This document shows, in pieces, positions 19,726 to 27,637 of a DNA stretch of 28,041 nt. Below the pieces are notes generated by a model. The model had not been told where the DNA came from. It searched no databases and worked only from the letters and a program-made list of their open reading frames with translations. Location of the stretch: positions 1-28,041 of the IMG/VR virus record IMGVR_UViG_3300028376_000024, one strand, 5' to 3'. Made by a program: the position numbers and the translations under genes. Source of the stretch: a virus. Numbering within the stretch: position 1 is the stretch's first letter; each line of letters opens with the position of its first letter.

Positions 19726-19979
19726 AGAAGGCAGAGCATTATTTCGCTCAGTCTATATCCTTTATGGACGATGCTTCTTCTTCGTCAAACCCGCCTCAGA
19801 CAAAACAGCAATGGATTGAAAATACGGGGACTTATCACTATTATGCCCTTATACTTGCAAACTTCAATCCCAATAGTGCATTAGATATACTCGATAACCC
19901 GGCTGATGTAATTGCACAAGCCTACGTTTCGATGAAATGCTACGATTGGTCACCAAAAAAGGACACGCATGGCCGGTAG
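19357..19979 (+). CDS. GT-like tail chaperone made by -1 frameshift
   Basis: The T frame (71 residues from ATG 19764) has no credible own start and is open in phase back to the slippery T run at 19695-19703. A -1 shift there joins the two frames into a product of about 207 residues. The shifted part reads DARSVSIEKAEHYFAQSI... and then MDDASSSSNPPQTKQQWIEN, and ends at TAG 19977-19979, overlapping the tape measure start. The T part is helical, with YHYYALILANFNPNSALDIL and IAQAYVSMKCYDW, which fits a tape-measure-binding domain. The frames and positions are read directly from sequence; that frameshifting occurs is inferred from the lambda G/GT system. Confidence 0.82.
19695..19704 (+). other. 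Slippery site T TTT TTG for -1 frameshifting
   Basis: Nine T (19695-19703) followed by G. In the G frame the codons are TTT TTT TTG, so T TTT TTG (19698-19704) is a valid X XXY YYZ heptamer. The P-site tRNA re-pairs perfectly and the A-site tRNA in two positions. The shift goes from the G frame to the T frame, exactly the -1 direction required. No clear downstream pseudoknot was recognised by eye. Confidence 0.8.
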
Positions 19980-22512
19980 TGATGAGCTAATTTATAGAAT
20001 CAAGTTTGAGACGGACGAGTCAAGCAAAGAGAGTGTCAAGCAATCCTTAAAAGACCTTCGGGAAGAACAGGAAAAAGCCGCTTCGTCAAAGCTCAATGAA
20101 TCCCTGAAAGAAACTATTGAAGTACAGGGGCAGTTCACGGAAGAAAATCTAAAGACGATTGAACGACTTGTTGAGCTTCGTAAACAGATTGATTCCTACC
20201 GGGAGTCACTTTCTGAAATTAGAAAGGCGAAGCGTGACGATATTGATCTTACCGATGCACAAAGAGAAAAGGAAGTAGAAATTCGTGCTTCACTCAAGGA
20301 AGCTTCTCAGGCGTACCGAGACAACCAGAAAGAGCTTATAGCGAACACTACCTCGGTTGACGGTGCTACTGTATCTTACAATCAATTAGCGTCCGAAACA
20401 AAGCTGCTTGAACAGCAGTTGCGGAAATTGCCGATTGATGAAGAGAGTGAAGAGTTCAAGGGCCTCCAAAAGCAGATAGGTCAAAACCGCGAAGAAATGA
20501 AGAAGTTCAACGCGGACATTGGCGATCACTCCATGAATGTAGGTAACTACTCTGAGGCTATGAGTACCGCCGCATCTGCCCTCGCCTCATTTGAGGGGCC
20601 GCTTGGTCCAATAGCAGGGCGATTGAACTCTATCAATACAACGATGAAGCGCGCAATACCGATTATAAAAGCAAAGACGGCGGCTTGGAGCGCTCTTAGA
20701 ATAGCTATAATGTCAACGGGTATTGGCTTACTTATAGTCGGTTTGGGAACGCTAATTGCCGCACTCCGAACAATTCAACCTGTCGTTGATGAGGTAACCA
20801 AGCGATTCCAGCAACTTGGCGCTATTTGGGGGTATGCCAGAGATCGCATTGGATGGTTATTAGGAATGAATGAGATGTCTAATTTCAGCCTGATGGAGTC
20901 TATTCGTATAACCGGAGAGCTTGCCGATGCGGAACGCGCGCTTGAGGATGCAAGAATAAATTCTACCGAGCGACTTGCAGAGCTTCAATCAGACATTGCA
21001 ATGCTACGGCGTGATGCAGAGGATGAATCCTTGTCTCACCGGGAAAGAATGCGCCGAATGGACGATGCTATTGCCAAGACCGAGGAAGAGTTTCGCATTA
21101 AAAGGGAATTTGCCGAGGAGGAGGTTCGTATCGCCGAGCGCCGAGCCTCTATTGCGCGTAATGAACGGTCAGACAATAAAGAAGTTGCCGAGACGCGAGC
21201 CGCACTTGTGAAGCTACAGGGTGAGCAGGCTATGTCGGAAAGGCAGTTGCTTCGCCGCCGTCAATCCATTATTAACAGCCTTGAGACGGAAGAAAACCGC
21301 CGTAGAAAAAATATCCAATCTATTCGTGATGAGGCGCAAGCCCTTGAGGATGCGTTCAGAGAAAGGGTTCTGCAATATACTAATGACCCGACCGAGACCC
21401 TTGCAGAGCAACGTCACCGCCGAATGGTAGCTTTGTATGAGGGATTGGGGGAGAATCGCCTTGCGATTGAATTAAAGGCGAATCGAGATGTTGATAAGGC
21501 AAGACAAGAGTCCGAGCAAAAGATTAAGGAAGCCTACGAAAATAGAGAGGAGAGGGAGACGGCTTTAATGAAGAAATTGATCGTTGATGGTGTTGAATCT
21601 GAAAAAGCAAGGGGAGATGCAATTATTGAAATCAGAAAACGTATCGAAGAAGAGATTGAGGCTATTGAAGAAGGAAAGCGGTTAATGATTAAAGCCATAC
21701 GTGAACAAGAATCGGCTGATACAAACGCTATACTTGATGAAGAGATCAAGAATCGCAATAATGTCCGCGCTCAGATTCAACAACTTGAAAAAGAGTCGGC
21801 TATTCGCAACATGGCATTGCAGTCTCAGATTCGAGGCGAAGCGAACCGCCAGCTACTTGTTCTTGAAGAGCAAAAAGAAATGAGGCGTTTAGAACTTCTT
21901 CGTGAGTATCGTGAACTTGAATTTACAGAAGAGCAGGCGCAACAAAACTCCCGCAGACAGGCAGAGCTTGAATTTGAAGAGAATATCCAGAAAACGAAAA
22001 CGGCTATCCGTCAGGCCGAGTTGCAGAACCGACTTGACATGGAGCAAGCCTACGCTGATTTAACGTTTGGAGTGTTGTCAACATTATTTCAGGATGCAAA
22101 AGGCGTTCAGGTAGCCACAGCGATTGCAGATACCTATGTAGCGGCCAACAAAGCTCTTGCATCGGCTCCACCACCGTTGTCAACTATTCGGGCGGCGGCG
22201 GCGGTTGCTATGGGACTGGCAAATGTTCGTAAAATTATGAAAGCTGAACCTGGCGATAAGCCGAGTGGAAGCGGCGGCGGCTCTCAACAAGCAGCGCTAT
22301 CATCACAACGAGGATTTGAAGTTCTTGGAGCCGATCAGGACGAAGGCGCGGTTGCCCGTCAGGTCGCGGAAATGGGGTCGTCCTCTGATGGTCGCGGAGA
22401 TCCTACATTCATATTTAAAGGCGATCTTGATTCTGAGATCATGGCAATCAAAGTCCGGCAAGGAAACCGCACCATTAATACAAAATCTGTGATAACCAAT
22501 TCTCGTTCATAA
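19969..22512 (+). CDS. Tape measure protein
   Basis: The 847-residue protein sets tail length and helps DNA entry. It is mostly coiled coil with long charged helical runs (residues ~15-180 and ~310-700). A hydrophobic segment at ~238-266 (IAIMSTGIGLLIVGLGTLIAAL) is typical of tape measure proteins. A Gly/Ser-rich part follows at ~760-780, and the C-terminus is polar. From typical coiled-coil rise, ~847 residues correspond to a tail of about 120-130 nm; this is an estimate. ATG 19969 overlaps the end of the T frame, the classical neighbour relation. No lysozyme-like or peptidase domain was seen. Confidence 0.9.
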   Translation: MAGSDELIYRIKFETDESSKESVKQSLKDLREEQEKAASSKLNESLKETIEVQGQFTEENLKTIERLVELRKQIDSYRESLSEIRKAKRDDIDLTDAQREKEVEIRASLKEASQAYRDNQKELIANTTSVDGATVSYNQLASETKLLEQQLRKLPIDEESEEFKGLQKQIGQNREEMKKFNADIGDHSMNVGNYSEAMSTAASALASFEGPLGPIAGRLNSINTTMKRAIPIIKAKTAAWSALRIAIMSTGIGLLIVGLGTLIAALRTIQPVVDEVTKRFQQLGAIWGYARDRIGWLLGMNEMSNFSLMESIRITGELADAERALEDARINSTERLAELQSDIAMLRRDAEDESLSHRERMRRMDDAIAKTEEEFRIKREFAEEEVRIAERRASIARNERSDNKEVAETRAALVKLQGEQAMSERQLLRRRQSIINSLETEENRRRKNIQSIRDEAQALEDAFRERVLQYTNDPTETLAEQRHRRMVALYEGLGENRLAIELKANRDVDKARQESEQKIKEAYENREERETALMKKLIVDGVESEKARGDAIIEIRKRIEEEIEAIEEGKRLMIKAIREQESADTNAILDEEIKNRNNVRAQIQQLEKESAIRNMALQSQIRGEANRQLLVLEEQKEMRRLELLREYRELEFTEEQAQQNSRRQAELEFEENIQKTKTAIRQAELQNRLDMEQAYADLTFGVLSTLFQDAKGVQVATAIADTYVAANKALASAPPPLSTIRAAAAVAMGLANVRKIMKAEPGDKPSGSGGGSQQAALSSQRGFEVLGADQDEGAVARQVAEMGSSSDGRGDPTFIFKGDLDSEIMAIKVRQGNRTINTKSVITNSRS

Positions 22513-22997
22513 TGGCAAAAACATCAAAACAGGTCAAACAGATTGCGATTCAGTTAGGCACGTATGAGAGCGGTTCGTTTACCGCTACAGTCGACTATGA
22601 CCCGGCTATTTTGTACGATGTATGGAATTTTGACGGTAGGTGGCGTACGGACTGGCTTGGCGGTAATGCAAATACACGTAGTTTAACAGGCTTTGATCGC
22701 GTGGGTGTGGGCGGGTATCGCCTTGATTTACGGGTTACATTCCGTCACATGACTCCTTCACAGGCGACAAAAATGAGAAATTTACTCAATGACCTGTTTG
22801 AAGTGCCTGCATTCCCGAGGATTATAAAGATTTCGGCTGACGACACTATTGCAAACGGCGTATTATGCAATATCAGGTCAGCAGCCTTTGGTATTCGCCG
22901 TGAAATGACTATTGGCAGGCAAGCGGTCAACATGCAGTTCTCAGGGCTTCTCAGGGTTGATACGATACCCGATTCATATGAAATTGCGAGTGGATAA
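22512..22997 (+). CDS. Distal tail (Dit)-like protein candidate
   Basis: This 161-residue protein follows the tape measure gene (TAATG overlap) and precedes the large hub gene, the place of the distal tail protein. It is beta-rich with many aromatics early (YDVWNFDGRWRTDWLGG), RLDLRVTFRHMTPSQATKMRNLL, and ends with strands MQFSGLLRV. Small Dit-like proteins form the ring at the tail tip that links tube and baseplate. No direct motif is known to me, so the call rests on position, size and composition. Confidence 0.55.
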   Translation: MAKTSKQVKQIAIQLGTYESGSFTATVDYDPAILYDVWNFDGRWRTDWLGGNANTRSLTGFDRVGVGGYRLDLRVTFRHMTPSQATKMRNLLNDLFEVPAFPRIIKISADDTIANGVLCNIRSAAFGIRREMTIGRQAVNMQFSGLLRVDTIPDSYEIASG

Positions 22998-25135
22998 TGA
23001 TTAATGGTTCATTCAGGTCAAAGACAGGTGTTATAAGCGTTGCTATTGACGATGGAGGAACGGCCACAAACGTTGAGGTGTCCGATGTGGGGGGCTTACG
23101 GTACGAGTTCGACCTCATACCCGACTCCCCGGAAGTTGACTCGGTACAAGCCCTTTATTCAAAGCTTGATATTGAGATTTTCCAACATGACAGGGGTAAC
23201 AACGATCTATACGACCGATTATTAACAAACCTGATAGCTCAGGGCGGCGCGAGCGTGATAATAACCGTTGGCGGCGACCCGTTCCGGTTTTTTGTTCAGG
23301 TGAACGACATTAAACTTGATGAGATAGAGCGAACCATAAAATTATCCTGTCGGCCAAGAGTTGATAGCTCTGCAAAGTCGATTGATGTCTTTGATGATAT
23401 TGAAACAGCCGATAATACCCTTTTAGAGCCGTTCTTGCATAATGATGAGTTCCCAACGGAGACGCTTGACTGTGTAGGACCCGAGGACTGGATAAAGTAC
23501 GCACTTAAACAGGTGTTTTTGAACGATGATGATGTCATTTTTGAATCCTGCCCGACCGGGTTAAACCTGAATTATCACCAAAAGAACTATAATTCCTACT
23601 CTGGGGGTATTCCTGACAATATGGTCACAACCGTCATGGTTCGATTAGACCCGCAAATATTCACTGACACTGAAAATGCGGTCGATGGCGAGCAGGTGAT
23701 TCGATACGAGGGAGGCAAATCGTTTACAGGAGGAGGATTTTCAGACCTTTCACCAGGCGATTTGCTGTATGTAAGCCTTGAAGGTGGTCGATTAGGTACA
23801 TTCAGCGAACTTTTTACCGTTGATGCGATCATCTCAGACAATGAATTGACCGTTGTAGAGAACGTGACCACATTAGCCCAACGCTCATACAGCTACAAGT
23901 ACGCAATTGAGTATTCGACCGAGACCATACTGACGATTGACTCTCTAAAAGAGCTTGCCGCAATGGAGGGGTCTATTTTCGGATATGCGTTCGGCAAGAA
24001 CTTTTTTATCAACCGATTACAGCGTAATCAGGTGGTTAGTATCAGTTGGGACGATGTAGTGGATAGTGATATTGACCCGTATTACAACCCGGTTGGCGGC
24101 GGCTTCATTGTGCAGCTTGCTCGGACGTATAAAGACTTAGGGAACAGCGAAAAGAACTTTGGAGCCGAAAACCTCGGTATCTGGCCTGTTATAAGCGGTA
24201 ATTACGAGCTTCCATTGATTACAGACGCAAAAGTTCAGGCTCCTAACGTTCCAAATACCAGTCAAAGAGTTAATTTACGACTTGCGCCGGGCTATCCATT
24301 CTTCAATAAGGTGATTGGTCAGCACCTTGAAAGCTCAGAAAGATTTTTGGGTAAATATTACATTCCCGCAATCCCTATTTACATTCAGGACGCACCTCAG
24401 CCGGGGTCGGAACCGCAAGTTTTACCTCCTGAACAATGGTATGAGGATTACAAACCGATGCTTGCGCTATGCAGGTCGGGGTTAAACAGCTATATACGGT
24501 CTATATCGTCTAACGGAAACAACATATTCATTGATTTTACCTGTTTTTACGCTAAAAGCATCAAGCCGTGGAATTTGATTGAGTTCGTGGACGGGCCAAA
24601 TACTGATTGCCCGGCTCGGTATAAGGGCAAGCTGTTTCGACCAACGGCTCTCGAATATGACTTCAAGAACGATACGGTCAACGCAAAAGCCTACGAGATT
24701 CTTGAAAATGATATTGCAAGTTTCAGCCAAGAGTTTGCAGAGGACATTGGCGCTATTTATGGCGAGTCCGGAACTGATGGCAGCGTCACGGTAGAAGTTA
24801 ATGTTGGCACGACACCCCCTGCAAGTTTTGACGCACCTTTTATTGACTCTGCCGCTTTTGAGGGTAGTCGATCCATCAGTGCGGAGTGGGATTATGGAGA
24901 TTCACCAAGCTATTTTGATGCTCAGATACGCATAAACTTTAGTACATGGGAAAGCGTGCCTCCTGACTATAATTCCGATCAGAATTGGGGAACGTCCACA
25001 GATCCTAAAGAGGGTGCATGGCTTGCCAGTCAGTCCCTTGTATCCGGTGACGTTGCCCAGATCCGAATCAGAGCAGGCGCTCAGGGAGGTAATGAGGCAA
25101 GCGATTGGTCAAATGAGGTTTCTGTATCAATTTAA
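22997..25135 (+). CDS. Large tail hub/tip protein with C-terminal FN3-like domain
   Basis: The 712-residue protein is a likely baseplate hub or tail-associated structural protein. The N-terminal ~140 residues are beta-rich (VISVAIDDGGTATNVEVSDV, RFFVQVNDIKLDEIERTIKL), suggestive of a hub domain. The middle (~150-580) has many aromatics and beta strands (e.g. GIPDNMVTTVMVRLDPQIF, YSYKYAIEYSTETILTIDSL). After a Gly/Thr/Val linker (~597-617) comes an FN3-like domain (~618-712) with ISAEWDYGDSPSYFDAQIRI and a WSNEVSVSI end. No lytic domain motif was found. It starts by TAATG overlap with the Dit-like gene. Long A/T-rich space follows it. Confidence 0.7.
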   Translation: MINGSFRSKTGVISVAIDDGGTATNVEVSDVGGLRYEFDLIPDSPEVDSVQALYSKLDIEIFQHDRGNNDLYDRLLTNLIAQGGASVIITVGGDPFRFFVQVNDIKLDEIERTIKLSCRPRVDSSAKSIDVFDDIETADNTLLEPFLHNDEFPTETLDCVGPEDWIKYALKQVFLNDDDVIFESCPTGLNLNYHQKNYNSYSGGIPDNMVTTVMVRLDPQIFTDTENAVDGEQVIRYEGGKSFTGGGFSDLSPGDLLYVSLEGGRLGTFSELFTVDAIISDNELTVVENVTTLAQRSYSYKYAIEYSTETILTIDSLKELAAMEGSIFGYAFGKNFFINRLQRNQVVSISWDDVVDSDIDPYYNPVGGGFIVQLARTYKDLGNSEKNFGAENLGIWPVISGNYELPLITDAKVQAPNVPNTSQRVNLRLAPGYPFFNKVIGQHLESSERFLGKYYIPAIPIYIQDAPQPGSEPQVLPPEQWYEDYKPMLALCRSGLNSYIRSISSNGNNIFIDFTCFYAKSIKPWNLIEFVDGPNTDCPARYKGKLFRPTALEYDFKNDTVNAKAYEILENDIASFSQEFAEDIGAIYGESGTDGSVTVEVNVGTTPPASFDAPFIDSAAFEGSRSISAEWDYGDSPSYFDAQIRINFSTWESVPPDYNSDQNWGTSTDPKEGAWLASQSLVSGDVAQIRIRAGAQGGNEASDWSNEVSVSI

Positions 25136-25192
25136 TTATAACAACCGATAGAATTTGTGGAGTAACAAAAAAAAATCATTACATTCTACAGT

Positions 25193-25264
25193 ATGGATAA
25201 TGAAGCAATAGAATCAAGCGTTGAAATCACGATAACACGAGCCGAGGACACTGATAATGGCTGA
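25193..25264 (+). CDS. 23-codon leader-like ORF
   Basis: ATG 25193 opens MDNEAIESSVEITITRAEDT and ends at TGA 25264, overlapping the ATG of the next gene by 8 bp. The gap before it (25136-25192) is A/T-rich with an A9 run. The acidic peptide may be a leader whose translation couples to the next gene, or a chance ORF. No function can be assigned. Confidence 0.3.
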   Translation: MDNEAIESSVEITITRAEDTDNG

Positions 25265-25595
25265 TGCACGGGCAACGGCGGTATTGATTTCAGATGTTTC
25301 TTCTGGCAGTGTTGTTTTTGAAGCTGTAAATGACACGGGAGCCGTTATTGGGACCGTGACAGAGACAGGTGGTTTTGATATTGTCTCAGGGACGGCGGCA
25401 AGGCTTGAATGGAATGGCCCTGACATTGAAATCACCATTACAAGCCCCGGCCTTGCCAAGTCGCTGAGAATTAAATATCCTACACCGTTATCCTATTCAG
25501 GGTTGCTTGTTAATATTCCACATACGGCAAAAGATCTTAATACAAACGATGTTGTGACCTACACAAGCATTAAATGGACGCAAATAACTCCATAA
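25257..25595 (+). CDS. Hypothetical tail-region protein, 112 residues
   Basis: The protein has an all-beta look, with short strands rich in Val, Thr, Ile and Ser (TAVLISDVSSGSVVFEAVND, TGAVIGTVTETGGFDIVSG, IEITITSPGLAKSLRIKYPT) and no Cys. It suggests a small immunoglobulin-like or baseplate-accessory virion component. No family is recognised. It lies between the hub gene and the small membrane-like gene, and its ATG overlaps the 23-codon ORF. Confidence 0.7.
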   Translation: MADARATAVLISDVSSGSVVFEAVNDTGAVIGTVTETGGFDIVSGTAARLEWNGPDIEITITSPGLAKSLRIKYPTPLSYSGLLVNIPHTAKDLNTNDVVTYTSIKWTQITP

Positions 25596-25613
25596 ACTTC
25601 ATAAACTGATCTC

Positions 25614-25850
25614 ATGGGAAAATTATTGAAACGACTTGTTAAGCCTAAATCTGTAATTGGAAAAGTGGTGGGGGCTGCCGGATCACTTCTTGGTATTGGT
25701 GGTGGAGGAGCAGCGCTTGGAATGGATATCGAGTTCGCGTTTCTTGTTGGGCTTGCCGTTGCTGGGGGGTATGTGTTCGGATGGAGCCTTGAGCAAGTCA
25801 AAGGGTTCATTTCATTTTTAAACAAAGAGTCAGGAAAACGTAAAGACTAA
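25614..25850 (+). CDS. Small basic membrane/amphipathic protein, 78 residues
   Basis: A basic N-terminus (MGKLLKRLVKPKSVIGKVVG) is followed by a glycine-rich stretch (GSLLGIGGGGAALG) and one hydrophobic segment (residues ~40-58, IEFAFLVGLAVAGGYVFGW). The C-terminus is polar and ends in lysines. It may be a second holin-like or tail-associated membrane protein. The glycine-rich basic start also resembles pore-forming peptides, though this is only a resemblance. It sits between tail genes and has no SD. Confidence 0.65.
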   Translation: MGKLLKRLVKPKSVIGKVVGAAGSLLGIGGGGAALGMDIEFAFLVGLAVAGGYVFGWSLEQVKGFISFLNKESGKRKD

Positions 25851-25855
25851 GAATC

Positions 25856-27637
25856 ATGGCTGATATATTTCTTACCGCTGCATCGTTAGGCGTTCGCATG
25901 TATAAAGGCGATTCGTTTAGCCAGAATTTTGAGGCAAATTGGGACTTGTCTCAGACGACAATTACGGCAGAATTACGCAAGGACGGTAAGAAAGTCGATG
26001 ATTTTGTTATTACCGCCCCTGTTGAGTCTCAGGAAACGCCAGGAACCTACCTATTCACCGCTACGCTTGAGGACACTGATATATCAGGGTACTATAAGTG
26101 GTATTTTGTCTTTGAGGGTGATACTGTTCGTACGAATATAAATGGCGAGTTCATTATATCTGATCGAGACGACACGAAGCAGTCTAAAAAAACTACTGAG
26201 GTGGGGCAAACACTTACGAAGCTCAACCTGCAAGAGGCTACAGAGACTATTTCTATTGTGGCCGCTCAAGGTGAAGGGCCTAAAGGTGAGCCGGGGCAAG
26301 AAGGCAAAAGCGCATATCAAATTTGGCTTGATGAAGGCAATACAGGCACACAGGCGGAGTTCATTGAGTCGCTCCAGGGCGCTCCCGGTGAAGCAGGCGA
26401 CACACCGTACATTCAGGATGGAACCTGGTGGATCAATGGAACAGACACCGGGATACAAGCAGTGGCCGCCGATGGCGTCACACCCGTCATTGGTCAGAAT
26501 GGCAATTGGTTCTTAGGCGACACCGACACAGGTGTGCTCGCTGAAGGACAGCCGGGGCAAGAGGGCAAAAGCGCATACCAAGTATGGCTCGATGCCGGCA
26601 ACACAGGAACAGAGCAAGATTTTCTTGATTCATTACAGGGAACTGACGGCGACCCCGCCCCAACTCCCGAATTTCAGAATGTAGAGCAAGGCCCAACCGT
26701 TGCCACTACCGCCCTCACTATTCAGAATGTGACCGACACAGGCTTTGATGTGCAGTTTCAGAAAGCAGTGCCCGGCAAGAATCTTTTGCAGTGGCGCCCC
26801 GATGAGCAAACAGCCTGGGCTACACTTGCCGAGTTTCCATCCGACCTAAGCGCAGATAATTATATCTATCAGCTGTACACCGGCAGTCTTTCAGCGGTAT
26901 CAGATGTCGGGCAGATCGAAGCAGAGACCCTCGCTGACTTCGGCACGGACATCACCCAGCTGCAGGCAGAAGGTACCCCAGGTGAAACAATCAACTTCAA
27001 TGTTCTGGTTGCTGATTCTGATGGCAACAAAGCAATCTATCAGTCCGGTACACAGCAGCTATTGGACCCTCAAGTTCTTGGCATTACTGTTACGCCCGAT
27101 CCTATTGAGATCGACAAAGATGAAGTTCTCACATTAGGCGTCACAATAAATGTACAGGATGGTGCAGGTCAGGGATTCACATTATCAATTAATGATAATT
27201 CGATTGCCAGTATTTCAGGTGCAGACATTACCGGGCTTGTAGCAGGTTCAGGAATCGTAACAGTCACGAGTGATTATGATCCTTCATTCTCAGTTGATGT
27301 GAGTATCGTTGTCAGTTCTGATGCGCCTGCAGTTCCGACTTTTCTTCCCGCAGGATTTTCAAATACTATTGATAGTATCACAGTTGATTGGGCTAATGTT
27401 CCCGAAGCCGATACGTTTGAAGGTGTTCTTGAGGATTTGCAGGGGTCTCCTGTTCAAACATTTAGCGGCATTACTGCGACAAGCCGATTATTTCAAGGCC
27501 TCGATTCAGGTACAGCATTTAAAGTCAAAGTTAGAAGTAGTGGGCCGGGTGGAATTTCAGCTTACGCTGAGGAGAACGTCCAAACAGACGACTCCGTATT
27601 AATAGAAACAACAGACACAGGATATTTCACGCCATGA
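25856..27637 (+). CDS. Modular tail fibre: BppU-like N-terminus, collagen-like repeats, FN3 and Big-like domains
   Basis: The 593-residue protein is a mosaic receptor-binding/tail-fibre candidate. The N-terminal ~110 residues (YKGDSFSQNFEANWDLSQTT... and YYKWYFVFEGDTVRTNINGE) resemble BppU-like domains that attach fibres to the baseplate. Residues ~140-275 hold two copies of a collagen-like module (G-rich, GQEGKSAYQ.WLD.GNTGT...F..SLQG) with a W-N-G-x-D/T-G type spacer. Then come an FN3-like region (~285-410), a Big2-like domain (~412-495, ITVTPDPIEIDKDEVLTLGV...) and a second FN3-like domain (~500-580). The gene overlaps the next by ATGA. Its bases are richer in G+C around 26400-27060, which supports recent domain exchange. 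Confidence 0.78.
   Translation: MADIFLTAASLGVRMYKGDSFSQNFEANWDLSQTTITAELRKDGKKVDDFVITAPVESQETPGTYLFTATLEDTDISGYYKWYFVFEGDTVRTNINGEFIISDRDDTKQSKKTTEVGQTLTKLNLQEATETISIVAAQGEGPKGEPGQEGKSAYQIWLDEGNTGTQAEFIESLQGAPGEAGDTPYIQDGTWWINGTDTGIQAVAADGVTPVIGQNGNWFLGDTDTGVLAEGQPGQEGKSAYQVWLDAGNTGTEQDFLDSLQGTDGDPAPTPEFQNVEQGPTVATTALTIQNVTDTGFDVQFQKAVPGKNLLQWRPDEQTAWATLAEFPSDLSADNYIYQLYTGSLSAVSDVGQIEAETLADFGTDITQLQAEGTPGETINFNVLVADSDGNKAIYQSGTQQLLDPQVLGITVTPDPIEIDKDEVLTLGVTINVQDGAGQGFTLSINDNSIASISGADITGLVAGSGIVTVTSDYDPSFSVDVSIVVSSDAPAVPTFLPAGFSNTIDSITVDWANVPEADTFEGVLEDLQGSPVQTFSGITATSRLFQGLDSGTAFKVKVRSSGPGGISAYAEENVQTDDSVLIETTDTGYFTP
26290..26380 (+). repeat. Collagen-like module, copy 1
   Basis: The first copy of a ~90-bp module beginning CCGGGGCAAGAAGGCAAAAG. 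Copy 2 lies 261 bp downstream in the same frame. The two copies differ mainly at third codon positions, so selection kept the protein motif. Confidence 0.85.
26551..26641 (+). repeat. Collagen-like module, copy 2
   Basis: The second copy, starting CCGGGGCAAGAGGGCAAAAG, 261 bp (87 codons) after copy 1. The duplicated unit includes the G-x-W-x-x-x-x-T-D-T-G spacer between the copies in diverged form. Confidence 0.85.
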
